NCBI GenBank assembly: GCA_040414855.1
Contig: JBEDUQ010000292.1
Span: forward strand, 10,913 to 74,912
Length of the DNA stretch: 64,000 nt
Reading direction: 5' to 3'
Source of the DNA: DASVXQ01 sp040414855
Lineage (GTDB): Bacteria; Actinomycetota; CALGFH01
Notes under the pieces: generated by a model
Seen by the model: only the letters and a program-made list of their open reading frames with translations
Database searches by the model: none
Told to the model about the DNA's origin: nothing
Translations under genes and position numbers: made by a program
In this document: positions 45,174-53,394 of the stretch, one piece after another
How positions within the stretch are numbered: the first letter of the stretch is position 1
Layout of the letters: the number at the start of each line of letters is the position of its first letter

Positions 45174-45739
45174 GCGCGCTCGTCGACCAGGCGGTAGGCG
45201 CGCCCGCAGGAGCAGGCCAGGGGCTCGCCTAGCCGGCGGCCGCAGGCGCACACCCAGCCGATGCGGCGGGCGGGGTTGCCGGCGACCAGGGCGTGGTCGG
45301 CGACGTCCTCGACCACCACCGCGCCGGCGGCGACGAAGGCGTGGCCGCCGATGGTGACGCCGCAGACCACGGTAGCGTTGGCGCCGATGGTCGCGCCGCG
45401 CCGGACCAGGGTCGGGACCAGCTCGTCCGGTGCCTTCTTGAAGCCGACCCTGGGCGCGATGTCGTTGGTGAACACCATGTTGGGCCCGAGGAAGACCTCG
45501 TCCTCGACGGTGACCCGGTCCCACACCAGCACGGCGTTCTTCACCGTGACCCGGTCGCCCAGCCTGGCGCCGCCCTCGATGAAGGCGTGGTCGCCGACGT
45601 TGCAGTCGGCGCCGACCACGGCCCCCGGCAGCACGTGCGCGAACGCCCAGATGCGCGTCCGCGGCCCGACCCGGTCGCTCTCGCAGAGCCCCTTGGGGTG
45701 GACGTAGACCGTCGGGTCGAGGCCGCCCACCGGGGTCAC
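45152..45739 (-). CDS. Left-handed beta-helix acyltransferase (WbpD/WlbB-like N-acetyltransferase)
   Basis: A 195-residue hexapeptide-repeat protein. The repeats run from about residue 25 (VGPRTRIWAFAHVLPGAVVG, then CNVGDHAFIEGGARLGDRV), with EDEVFLGPNMVFTNDIAPR, the hallmark of sugar-nucleotide N-acetyltransferases such as WbpD. The C-terminus adds two Cys pairs (CACG and CSCG), a possible zinc knuckle. GTG 45739 overlaps the GlmS-like gene's stop (GTGA). The pair suggests making and then acetylating an amino sugar. The 3' end is duplicated by a 24-bp repeat. Confidence 0.82.
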   Translation of the reverse strand: MTPVGGLDPTVYVHPKGLCESDRVGPRTRIWAFAHVLPGAVVGADCNVGDHAFIEGGARLGDRVTVKNAVLVWDRVTVEDEVFLGPNMVFTNDIAPRVGFKKAPDELVPTLVRRGATIGANATVVCGVTIGGHAFVAAGAVVVEDVADHALVAGNPARRIGWVCACGRRLGEPLACSCGRAYRLVDERAGLAEKS

Positions 45740-48700
45740 GCCTTGGACGGCTGGCGTCCGGCCCAGTGGTCGGCGAGCACGTCGATGGGCTCGGTGAGCA
45801 GGCTCAGCACCGGCAGCTCGCCGAGCAGCGACTCGTCGAACGACGGCTCCGTCTCGGTGACCGCGCTGCGCAGCTCGGCGAGGCGGTTGCGGTAGCCCTC
45901 CAGCACCCGCCGCATGCGCGGCGCGGCGAGCCGGTCGCGCAGCTCGACGTGGAGCAGGACCAGGCCGGTGACGTGGTCGTCCTTGACCTCGGGCACCACC
46001 ACGAAGCTGCGGCCGTCGCTGCGGCCCCTGGCGGCCAGCACCTGGCGCTCGGCGGCGACGCGCTGCTTGGTGCCGCGCAGCCGGTGGTCGCCGTCGGCCC
46101 GTGAGGCGATCCCGAGCGAGACGCCGCCCCGGTCGACCACCTCGATGGTCGCCGCCTCGCCGTCCGGGTCGCCGGAGACCCGGTAGCGGGTGAAGCCGGT
46201 GACCCGCCGCACGGCCGGGTCCAGGTCGGCGACCGCGCGGAGGCTGCCGTAGGCCAGCTGCTCGCGCACGGCGCCGGCGTCGAGCAGCTCGCGGACCAGC
46301 GGCACGGTCAGCAGCGCCTCGTCCGAGCGCGAGATCCCTACCGTGACCGTCTTGGCCTGGTGCTTGATGGCGTCGACCGGGCGGGTGAGCTGGTCGATCC
46401 CGGTGGTCAGCGCGGCGGTGAGGTCGTCGAGCAGCACCCCGGGCGAGGCCAGGCGGCCGTGCTCGACCTGATAGGAGTCCAGCGGGGTCAGACCCTCGGC
46501 GTAGCGGAGCAGCGAGACGATCTGAAGCGCCGTGCTCGCCTCCAGGGTGCCGTCGAACTCGTGGGCGCGGACCCGCTCGCGCAGCTCCGCCGCGATCGGG
46601 CCAAGCGCCGGGCCGAGGCGGTCCAGCGCCTCGTGCGAGCTGGAGGCGGCGGCGCTGGCGCGCTCCACGGCCGCGCGGGCCTTGCGCAGCGGCAGCGCCA
46701 GCGCGTCCAGCGCCAGCGCGGCCTCGTAGCCGAACAGGTGCCCCGCCATGGTCGACAGCACATAGGCCAGAGCCGGGTGCACCGCGGGGACGAACACCAC
46801 CCCGGCGGCGCGCTCGAAGCGCGCCTCGCCCTCGGTGGCGATCACGATCGGCGCGCCGGAGTGGGCGCGGAAGATCGCGACCTCCTTGGCGACGTCGCTC
46901 GCCGAGCCGCCGCCGAGGCCCGCGGCGCACACCAGCGTCATCGGCTCCGACGACAGGTCGATGTGCTTCTTGTCCTCGGTGGCGTCGCAGGCGATCGACT
47001 TGTAGCAGAGCTCGGAGAGCTTGATGCGGATCTCCTCGGCGGCGATCTGGTTGCGGCCGTTTCCGACCACGGCCCAGTAGCGCCGCGACGGCGCGTGCGC
47101 CTGGGCCAGCTGGCGGATGCGTTCGCGCTGCGCCAGCACGCGGGTCATCGCCGCCGGCAGCTCGCGGAGGGCGCCGAGCAGCTCGTGCTCGCGGTCGCGG
47201 TCGGCGATCCCCATCGCCTCGGCCACCGCGAACGCCAGCAGCGTGCCCGCGGCGACCTGGGCATAGAAGGCCTTGGTCGAGGCGACGCTCATCTCCACGT
47301 CGCGGCCGTCGGAGGTGTAGAGCACGCCGTCGGCCTTGTGGGTGAGGTCGCTGGAGCGCCGGTTGACGACCGCGACCACCGCCGCGCCGCGCGCCCTCAG
47401 CAGGTCGACGGTGCGGTTGGTGTCGGTGGTGGTGCCCGACTGGCTGATCGCGATCACCAGGGTGTCGCGCATCTCGTCCTCGAGCCAGAAGCCGGACAGC
47501 TCGGTGGCGGGCAGCGCGGTGATCGGGAGCTGGGCGCCGGAGAGCGCGTCGGCCATCGCGGCCGCGACCCCACGGCCCGCGATCGCGGCGGTGCCCTGCC
47601 CGATCACGAACACCCGGCGGACCTCGCCGGCCGCCAGACGCTCGCGCAGCTTCGGCGGCAGCACCTCGGGGCCGAGGTTGACCGTGCGGCGGCCGTCGCG
47701 CTCGCGGATGCGGCCGCGCAGGGTCTTGCTGAACGACGACGGCGCCTCCGAGATCTCCTTGAGCAGATAGTGCGGGGCGGTGCCGCGGTCGATGTCGCGG
47801 GTGGTGACCCCGGCGCTTCGGAGGTCCTCCTTGGCCGCCGGCAGCTCGCCGCCCTGGTAGTCGATCCGGCGGATCCCGTCGAGGGTGCCGGCGAGCGCCT
47901 GGTCGAGGACCACGATCTGGCCCTTGACCCCTTCGCCGCCGTCGGCCTCGACGGCGGTCGCCTCGCCGTCCATCCTGATGTAGGTGTCGGTCTCGGCGAC
48001 CACGCCGTACGGCTCGCTCGCCACCACGTAGCCGTCCTCGACCAGCCCCACGCAGAGCGCCTGGCCGCTGCCGCGCAGAGCGAGCAGGAGCTTGTCGGGC
48101 GCGGCGGTGGTGTGGGCGGCGATCGCGACCGAGCCCTCGAACTCCGCGACCGAGCGCCGGAACGCCTCGGCCGGGTCGGAGGGGTCGGCGGACTCCTCGA
48201 GGCGGCGGGCGAGCAGCATCGGGATCACCTTGGCGTCGGTGGTGATCTCGCTTGGGATCCGGAGCTTGTGGCTCTCGACCAGCTCGACGTGGTTGTCGAC
48301 GTCGCCGTTGAGGACCGCGACCGCGTACGGCTGGCCCTGGGGCCGCTCGGCTGCGAGGTCGGCCTCCTGGTTGAGCGGGTGGGCGTTGGCCTGGTTGATC
48401 AATCCGACGCTGGCCCAGCGGGTGTGGGCGAGCACCAGCGCGCGGGCGCCGGGCGCCTCCAGCGCCCGGCGCAGGAGCTCGTCGGCGGTGATCTCCGAGC
48501 GCAGCCTGCGGGTGTTGTCGCCCAGCTCGCCGACCTCGCTGGCCGCCTTGTAGACGAAGGCGAGGTGACCCTCGGGGGTGCGGACCGACCCGGAGCTGTA
48601 GAGCGGGTCGCGCGCGCGCTGGTCGACCAGGGCGGCGACCTCGGGCCGCTCCAGGTCGAGCCCGTGCCCGCTGACCAGCAGGTAGATCCCGGCCGAGTCG

Positions 48701-49233
48701 CGGCCGCGCACCTCGAGCCGGTCGAGCGCGGCGAGCGCGATCTGGATCGAGCTGTAGGCCTCGATCGCCGCCGGGCCCGGGTCCGGCCCGGCCAGCGCGG
48801 CGACCGCGTCGGCGCCGGCGACGCGGTCGCGGCGGATCGCCCAGAGACCGTCCTTGACGCCGACCAGCGCCGCGTTGACGGTCTCGACCGCGTCGGCGGT
48901 CAGGCTCGACGCCTCGGCGTCGATGCCGGCCTCGAGCCGCTCGACGCGTCGCTCGAGGTCCGCGGCGAGGCCGTCGAGGCGGGCACGCCCGTCGGCGTCC
49001 GCCAGCAGGCACCGGAGCCCCGGGATCCCGCGCAGGCGCTGGTCGGCGTCGCCGAGTGCCTCGGCGGCCTCGGCGAGCCTGCCGGCGGTGGCGTCCCAGC
49101 CCGCGGCGCCGTCGCCGCCCGCGCCGGCGGTCGGGACCGCCCGGGCCGCAAGCTCCACGGCGGCGAGCAGCTCCGCCAGCTCTGGCGGGCGCCGGTCCGA
49201 CGGCCGCCTGACGACAGCGATGATCCCGCACAT
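45736..49233 (-). CDS. GlmS-like amidotransferase/SIS protein with large insertion
   Basis: A 1165-residue protein, about twice the length of GlmS. Residue 2 is the Ntn Cys (MCGIIAVV), but the next glutaminase motif, LEVRGRDSAGI, comes only at 173 instead of near 25, because about 145 helical residues are inserted. HTRWASVGLINQANAHPLN and NGDVDNHVELV follow. Two SIS domains come next (VFVIGQGTAAIAG, AISQSGTTTDTNRT, VVGNGRNQIAAEEIRIKLSE), then a C-terminal stretch of some 300 residues including HQAKTVTVGISRSDE. It probably transfers glutamine ammonia to a sugar phosphate; insertion and tail are unexplained. Confidence 0.8.
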   Translation of the reverse strand: MCGIIAVVRRPSDRRPPELAELLAAVELAARAVPTAGAGGDGAAGWDATAGRLAEAAEALGDADQRLRGIPGLRCLLADADGRARLDGLAADLERRVERLEAGIDAEASSLTADAVETVNAALVGVKDGLWAIRRDRVAGADAVAALAGPDPGPAAIEAYSSIQIALAALDRLEVRGRDSAGIYLLVSGHGLDLERPEVAALVDQRARDPLYSSGSVRTPEGHLAFVYKAASEVGELGDNTRRLRSEITADELLRRALEAPGARALVLAHTRWASVGLINQANAHPLNQEADLAAERPQGQPYAVAVLNGDVDNHVELVESHKLRIPSEITTDAKVIPMLLARRLEESADPSDPAEAFRRSVAEFEGSVAIAAHTTAAPDKLLLALRGSGQALCVGLVEDGYVVASEPYGVVAETDTYIRMDGEATAVEADGGEGVKGQIVVLDQALAGTLDGIRRIDYQGGELPAAKEDLRSAGVTTRDIDRGTAPHYLLKEISEAPSSFSKTLRGRIRERDGRRTVNLGPEVLPPKLRERLAAGEVRRVFVIGQGTAAIAGRGVAAAMADALSGAQLPITALPATELSGFWLEDEMRDTLVIAISQSGTTTDTNRTVDLLRARGAAVVAVVNRRSSDLTHKADGVLYTSDGRDVEMSVASTKAFYAQVAAGTLLAFAVAEAMGIADRDREHELLGALRELPAAMTRVLAQRERIRQLAQAHAPSRRYWAVVGNGRNQIAAEEIRIKLSELCYKSIACDATEDKKHIDLSSEPMTLVCAAGLGGGSASDVAKEVAIFRAHSGAPIVIATEGEARFERAAGVVFVPAVHPALAYVLSTMAGHLFGYEAALALDALALPLRKARAAVERASAAASSSHEALDRLGPALGPIAAELRERVRAHEFDGTLEASTALQIVSLLRYAEGLTPLDSYQVEHGRLASPGVLLDDLTAALTTGIDQLTRPVDAIKHQAKTVTVGISRSDEALLTVPLVRELLDAGAVREQLAYGSLRAVADLDPAVRRVTGFTRYRVSGDPDGEAATIEVVDRGGVSLGIASRADGDHRLRGTKQRVAAERQVLAARGRSDGRSFVVVPEVKDDHVTGLVLLHVELRDRLAAPRMRRVLEGYRNRLAELRSAVTETEPSFDESLLGELPVLSLLTEPIDVLADHWAGRQPSKA

Positions 49234-49390
49234 GCGCTTCGCTCCTCGATCGTTTCCGGGCGCTCAATGATCCAACGCGACCCTGGCGCGCGCGTTCCCT
49301 CCGACGGACCATTCCCCCGAGCCAGGATGCGTGAAAACGGGGACCATGCCAACCGGCACGGCCCCCGTCCCGATGCCGGGGTCGGCCGCC

Positions 49391-50176
49391 CTACACGTCG
49401 CCGCCCAGGTCGGCGACCAGCTGCGCGGCCGTCTCCAGCAGCGGCTTCGCGATCGTCTTGACGCTGTCCAGCGGAAGCCGCGAGGCCGGCGCGCTCACCC
49501 CCAGCGCCGCGGGGAGGTTGCTGCTCGGCAGCGACGCCGCGACGCCTCGCTCGTCGAGCTCGTGCTCGCCGTCGTCGACCGCGTAGCCGACCGAGCGAAC
49601 CTTGGCCATCTCGACCAGGAAGTCGTCGAGCTGCGTGATCGTGTTCTCGGTCAGCCGCGGCATGCCGTCGGCCGCCAGCACCGACCGGACCCGGTGCTCC
49701 GGCAGGGTCGCGGCGATCGCCTTGCCGACCGCGCTGGAGTGCAGCGGGTAGCGGTCGCCACGGTGCGCGGCGACGCGGACGGCGCGGGGGCTCTCGACCA
49801 GGTCGAGGAACATCACCTGGTGGCCCTCGAGCACGCCGAGCGCGATCGTCTCCTCGAAGCGGTCGCGCAGCTCCTCGAGGTAGGGATGCGCCCGCCGAAC
49901 AAGCGTGTCGAGCTGGTGCGCCTGCATCGGCAGGAACGCCGACCCGAGGCGATAGTCGCCGTTGGCGGGGATGCGCTCGGCGTAGCGGCGCTCCTCGAGC
50001 GTGGCCAGGTAGCGGAACGCCGAGCTCTTGGGGAGCGAGGTGACCTCGGCCGCCTTCATCAGCGACACACCCTCGGGCGTCTCCTGGAGCAGGTCCAGCA
50101 GGTCGCAGACGCGCTCGACCGCACGGATCGAGTAGGGATTGGTGCCATCGGAGACGAAGTCGCGGCGCCGGCCCAT
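49391..50176 (-). CDS. IclR-family regulator
   Basis: A 261-residue IclR protein. The winged helix reads VERVCDLLDLLQETPEGVSL, then LPKSSAFRYLATLEERRYAER, and the GAF-like effector domain contains GVLEGHQVMFLDLVESPRAV and LHSSAVGKAIAATLPE. ATG 50176 follows GAGGGGGAAG. It is divergent from a close paralogue at 50621; the two share the LPKSSAFRYLATLE recognition helix. A 16-bp palindrome lies 29 bp upstream of its start. The effector is unknown. Confidence 0.88.
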   Translation of the reverse strand: MGRRRDFVSDGTNPYSIRAVERVCDLLDLLQETPEGVSLMKAAEVTSLPKSSAFRYLATLEERRYAERIPANGDYRLGSAFLPMQAHQLDTLVRRAHPYLEELRDRFEETIALGVLEGHQVMFLDLVESPRAVRVAAHRGDRYPLHSSAVGKAIAATLPEHRVRSVLAADGMPRLTENTITQLDDFLVEMAKVRSVGYAVDDGEHELDERGVAASLPSSNLPAALGVSAPASRLPLDSVKTIAKPLLETAAQLVADLGGDV

Positions 50177-50204
50177 GGCTTCCCCCTCGTCCGCTTGGAA
50201 ACCT

Positions 50205-50220
50205 GACCGGTCGACCGGTC
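50205..50220. promoter_or_regulatory. 16-bp palindrome near the IclR start
   Basis: GACCGGTCGACCGGTC is a perfect palindrome made of two GACCGGTC units (each itself a palindrome). It is 29 bp upstream of the left IclR ATG and is a candidate operator. Confidence 0.6.
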
Positions 50221-50316
50221 GGGTTCTGAACCGAGATAGGCTACCCGTCTTGACCTGGCGAATCAACGCCTTTGCGTTGTTCGCGAGGAGTTGCGTCTGG
50301 ATCGGCCGAACCGTCC

Positions 50317-50344
50317 CGGATTCTTCGCGGATCCTTCCGGATTC
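50317..50344. promoter_or_regulatory. Three phased CGGATYC elements
   Basis: CGGATTC (50317), CGGATCC (50328) and CGGATTC (50338) are spaced by 11 and 10 bp, about one helical turn, in the middle of the IclR spacer. The phasing fits side-by-side binding by an oligomeric regulator. Confidence 0.45.
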
Positions 50345-50620
50345 GTCCCGAAATGCACTGCAGCGACACTGGCGCACGGCTCGCCCCGGCGGCATTGGCC
50401 CACCGCCCGCCCGGCGGCATCGGCGCCTCCGGGCGCCCGGCTTATTTCCGCTGCTCAGCATGGCCGTCAACCGCGCGTCGCGCATTGACAGGCCTTGGGA
50501 GCGTCCATATCATTGCCGAGCGAATCCCCGAGACATTCATCGCTTTTAACGACTCATCGCATTTCGCGGAGCCCGCTCCTTTCCTGTGGCGGCAATGTCG
50601 CGAGAGGAGGTTCCACTCGC

Positions 50621-51403
50621 ATGCCCAGCCGCAACGGGGACGAGAGCGGCACCAATTACTCCATCAGAGCGGTCCGGCGCGTCTGTGAGATCCTCGACCT
50701 GCTCCAGCGCTCGCCACAGGGAGTGGCCCTGCTCGACGTCACCAGGGCGACCGGACTGCCCAAGAGCTCGGCCTTCCGCTATCTCGCCACCCTGGAGCGC
50801 CGCCGCTATGTCGAGCGCGACCCGCTCAGCGCCACCTACCGCGCCGGCTCGGCGTTCCTGCCTCTGCGTGCCCACGAGCCCGAGCTGCTGGCGCGGCGGG
50901 CCCGCCCCCACCTCGAGCGGCTCCGCGACCGTCTCGAGGAGACCATCAACCTCGGCATGCTCCAGGGCAACCGCGTGATCTACCTGGAGATCGTCGAGAG
51001 CCACCGGGCGATGCGGCTGGCGGCGCGCCGCGGCGACCGCGACCCGATCCACGCCACCGCGCTCGGCAAGGCGATCGCCGCCAACCTGCCGACCCGGCGG
51101 GTCCGGGCGATCCTCGACGCCGAGGGCATGCCGCGGCTGACGCAGCGGACGCTGACCGACGAGGACGCCTACCTCGCCGAGCTGGTGAGGACCCGCGACC
51201 GCGGCTACGCGCTCGACAACGGCGAGAGCGAGATCGACGGGCGCAGCGTCGCCGTGCCGGTGGTGGGCGGCAACCTGCCCGCGGCGATCAGCTACAGCGC
51301 GCCGGCGAGCCGCTTCCCGCTCGACCGCGTCCCCGAGGTCGCCGGCACCCTGAAGCAGGTCGCGGCCGGCATCGCCGGCGAGCTTCGCACCTCGCCGCGG
51401 TAG
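50621..51403 (+). CDS. IclR-family regulator (paralogue)
   Basis: A 260-residue IclR protein, clearly paralogous to the divergent one at 49391-50176. The HTH is RRVCEILDLLQRSPQGVALL, then GLPKSSAFRYLATLERRRYV, and the effector domain has MLQGNRVIYLEIVESHRAM and IHATALGKAIAANLP. ATG 50621 has GAGAGGAGG 10 nt upstream. The pair may cross-regulate through the 444-bp spacer. No clear catabolic operon adjoins either gene. Confidence 0.88.
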   Translation: MPSRNGDESGTNYSIRAVRRVCEILDLLQRSPQGVALLDVTRATGLPKSSAFRYLATLERRRYVERDPLSATYRAGSAFLPLRAHEPELLARRARPHLERLRDRLEETINLGMLQGNRVIYLEIVESHRAMRLAARRGDRDPIHATALGKAIAANLPTRRVRAILDAEGMPRLTQRTLTDEDAYLAELVRTRDRGYALDNGESEIDGRSVAVPVVGGNLPAAISYSAPASRFPLDRVPEVAGTLKQVAAGIAGELRTSPR

Positions 51404-51726
51404 CGCCGCGGCGCCCCGCCCGGCCCGCCGGCGCGGTATACGGCGCACACCTGCACAATCGCACGGAGAAAAATGCCGACTCGTCCGGACGCCCATCGCT
51501 ACGGAATTCCACTGAGATATTCGAAACCGATACTCCACTCCGCGAGATACGCGCCGGGCCTCCCAGTTCACTCCGCGTGGACGCGCGGCTTCGACCGGTA
51601 TGACGGCCTTTCCTCGGGACGCCTTGACGCTATGATCGCTGTACTGGCCGAGGGTGCTGACGGCGGGAACACGTGGTGGGGAGCACTGGCGAGGCGACCG
51701 CTCCTCCGATCGGGAAGGGGCAATCT
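51404..51726. other. Spacer upstream of TetR gene
   Basis: This 323-bp spacer is AT-richer than its surroundings between 51460 and 51560. A TATGAT element at 51631-51636 is a possible -10 for the TetR gene, without a clear -35. Nothing else is supported. Confidence 0.4.
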
Positions 51727-52281
51727 GTGCAGGACGAGGATGCGCTCCAACCTGCCGCGACATCGCGGCGAGAACAGATTCTCGGCTGCGCGCTCGAGCT
51801 GTTCCGAAAGCAGGGCTACGACCGGACCTCGCTGCGCGAGATCTCCGAGCGCCTCGGCATCTCGAAAAGCGGCCTGTATCACCACTTCGAGGCCAAGGAC
51901 GACCTGGTTTCCAGTCTGGTCGACCCGCTGCTCGACCGGATCCACGAGATCTCGGTGACGCCTCGGCTCGGCACCAACGAGGACCTGCGCGCGTTCCTGG
52001 CGACCTATATCGACACCTTCATCGCCAACCGCGAGGTGCTCAGCCTGCTCGCCAACGACGTCGGGGTTCGCAACCATCCGCGCGTCCGCGAGCGGCTCGC
52101 GAGCGTCAACGACGAGATCTATCTGCACATCATCGGCCCCGACGCCGACCTCGCCGCCAGGGTGCAGGCGTCGCAGGTGCTGATCGGGCTCCAGGGCGCG
52201 GTGATCCGCTACGCCACCGCCGACCCCGAGGTGGTCCGCCAGGTCTGCCTCAGAACCGCCCTCGCCGCGCTATCGACCTGA
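51727..52281 (+). CDS. TetR-family regulator
   Basis: A 184-residue protein. The HTH reads ILGCALELFRKQGYDRTSLR, then ISERLGISKSGLYHHFEAKD, followed by a helical ligand domain of normal length (FLATYIDTFIANREVLSLLAND). GTG 51727 has AAGGGG 6-7 nt upstream; an earlier GTG at 51673 lacks one. The last codons and stop are repeated twice downstream by 35-bp direct repeats. The nearest same-strand gene is the alpha/beta hydrolase 402 bp away, so the target is uncertain. Confidence 0.85.
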   Translation: MQDEDALQPAATSRREQILGCALELFRKQGYDRTSLREISERLGISKSGLYHHFEAKDDLVSSLVDPLLDRIHEISVTPRLGTNEDLRAFLATYIDTFIANREVLSLLANDVGVRNHPRVRERLASVNDEIYLHIIGPDADLAARVQASQVLIGLQGAVIRYATADPEVVRQVCLRTALAALST

Positions 52282-52362
52282 AGGGCCACCTCAGAACCGC
52301 CCTTCCCGCGCCGTCGACCTGAAGGCGCCTCAGAACCGCCCTTCCCGCGCCACCGACCTGAA
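52249..52362. repeat. Three 35-bp repeats spanning the TetR stop codon
   Basis: Copies begin CTCAGAACCGCCCT at 52249, 52290 and 52329 and end CGACCTGAA. The first encodes the C-terminus of the TetR protein with its TGA (52279-52281); the other two, which are closer to each other than to the first, follow the stop. Confidence 0.92.
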
Positions 52363-52683
52363 CCGGTCAAAGGATTTTTTATCGAATTTCTCCGGAAAGC
52401 CGCCACTCTCATGGAGCCCTCATCTCCAAAGCTGGAGATTGTCGTTGCAGCACCCTCCGGGCGCGTCCGGGAGGAGCGGGTGGCCGATGCCAGGGACGCC
52501 ACCTGCCCCTCCCGGGCCGCCCATTTCTCTTTGTCCCCAGGGTCTACCAGACTTGGCCCCGTCCCCGAGCGTTTCGCGCTCGGCGGGCGTGATAGCCCGC
52601 GCACTGGGAAAGGGTTCGGCGTAGCAGCGCTGGAGCGCAGCGCCGAGCGCCAAGCGGCGCGGAACGGCCGAGGGGAGGAGGGT
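52282..52683. other. Hairpin-rich spacer upstream of the alpha/beta hydrolase
   Basis: After the stop-codon repeats comes an AT-rich patch (52368-52392), a perfect 7-bp hairpin (52422-52428 with 52433-52439), and a possible multi-branch structure. In that structure CCCAG 52536-52540 pairs with CTGGG 52604-52608, enclosing stems 52542-52552, 52565-52583 and 52584-52599. The frame open from 52411 is in line with the hydrolase, but its residues look non-coding. A leader RNA is possible. Confidence 0.4.
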
Positions 52684-53394
52684 GTGAGCGCGGAGAGCAC
52701 GGTGAGCCTGCCGGCGGGCGAGGTGCGCCTGGCCGGTGAGCTGGCGGTGCCCGACTCGGCGCGCTGCGTGGTCCTGTTCGCGCACGGCACCGGCAGCAGC
52801 CGCCTGAGCCCCCGCAACCGCTACGTCGCCGGCGTGCTCCAGCGGGCCGGCCTGGCCACCCTGCTGCTCGACCTGCTTACCGAGGAGGAGGAGCGGGCCG
52901 ACCAGGAGCGGCGGCAGTTCGCCTTCGACATCCCGCTGCTGGCCGAGCGGCTGGTCGCGGCGATGCGGTGGCTCGCCGAGGACGGCCGGACCGCGCGGCT
53001 GCCGATCGGCCTGTTCGGCGCCAGCACTGGCGCCGCGGCGGCGCTGGTGGCGGCGGCCGAGCGGCCCGAGGACGTGGTGGCGGTGGTGTCCCGTGGCGGC
53101 CGTCCTGATCTGGCGGGCCGGGCGCTCGGCCAGGTCAGGGCGCCGACGCTGCTGCTGGTCGGGGGCAGGGACCGGCTGGTGCTGGAGCTGAACCGCTCCG
53201 CCGCCGAGCAACTCGGCGCCGAGCATCGCATCGAGGTGATCGACGGCGCGACCCATCTGTTCGAGGAGCCGGGCGCGCTGGAGCGCGTGGCCGAGCTGGC
53301 CAGGGCATGGTTCCTCCGGGCGATCGGGCCCGAGCCCGGACACAACGGCCACGCCGGCGGCGGCTGGCCCACTCACCCAGGGAGATCGACGTGA
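52684..53394 (+). CDS. Alpha/beta hydrolase (dienelactone-hydrolase-like)
   Basis: A 236-residue hydrolase. The oxyanion segment is LFAHGTGSSRLSPRNRYVA, the nucleophile Ser lies in LFGASTGAAAAL, Asp is in VGGRDRLVLEL, and His is in DGATHLFEEPG. This is the group often found fused to or beside phosphoribosyltransferases in Actinomycetota. GTG 52684 follows GGGGAGGAGG. Its stop overlaps the GTG of the LigD-type polymerase gene (GTGA), so the two are translated together; why a hydrolase is tied to a primase-polymerase is not clear. Confidence 0.8.
   Translation: MSAESTVSLPAGEVRLAGELAVPDSARCVVLFAHGTGSSRLSPRNRYVAGVLQRAGLATLLLDLLTEEEERADQERRQFAFDIPLLAERLVAAMRWLAEDGRTARLPIGLFGASTGAAAALVAAAERPEDVVAVVSRGGRPDLAGRALGQVRAPTLLLVGGRDRLVLELNRSAAEQLGAEHRIEVIDGATHLFEEPGALERVAELARAWFLRAIGPEPGHNGHAGGGWPTHPGRST

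Larger units (their letters stand above)
50177..50620. other. Shared regulatory spacer of two IclR paralogues
   Basis: This 444-bp spacer holds a 16-bp palindrome at 50205-50220, three phased CGGATYC elements at 50317-50344, and AT-richer sequence before the right-hand gene. No coding sequence is accepted, although a plus-strand open frame runs through it. Confidence 0.55.

Noticed and set aside
46360..49461. Plus-strand open frame of 1033 codons opposite the GlmS-like gene
   Set aside because: It mirrors the codon bias of the opposite strand, is rich in Arg/Gly/Ala, has no recognisable domain, and the minus-strand gene has clear motifs.
49391..51403. IclR genes as AllR-type regulators of the purine operon
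   Set aside because: They are more than 30 kb from the operon, and nothing in the sequence ties their dyads to the 78-bp allantoinase promoter region.
52411..52683. N-terminal 91-codon extension of the alpha/beta hydrolase
   Set aside because: The GTG at 52684 has GGGGAGGAGG before it and matches the family's start. Upstream residues have no fold pattern and overlap strong hairpins.
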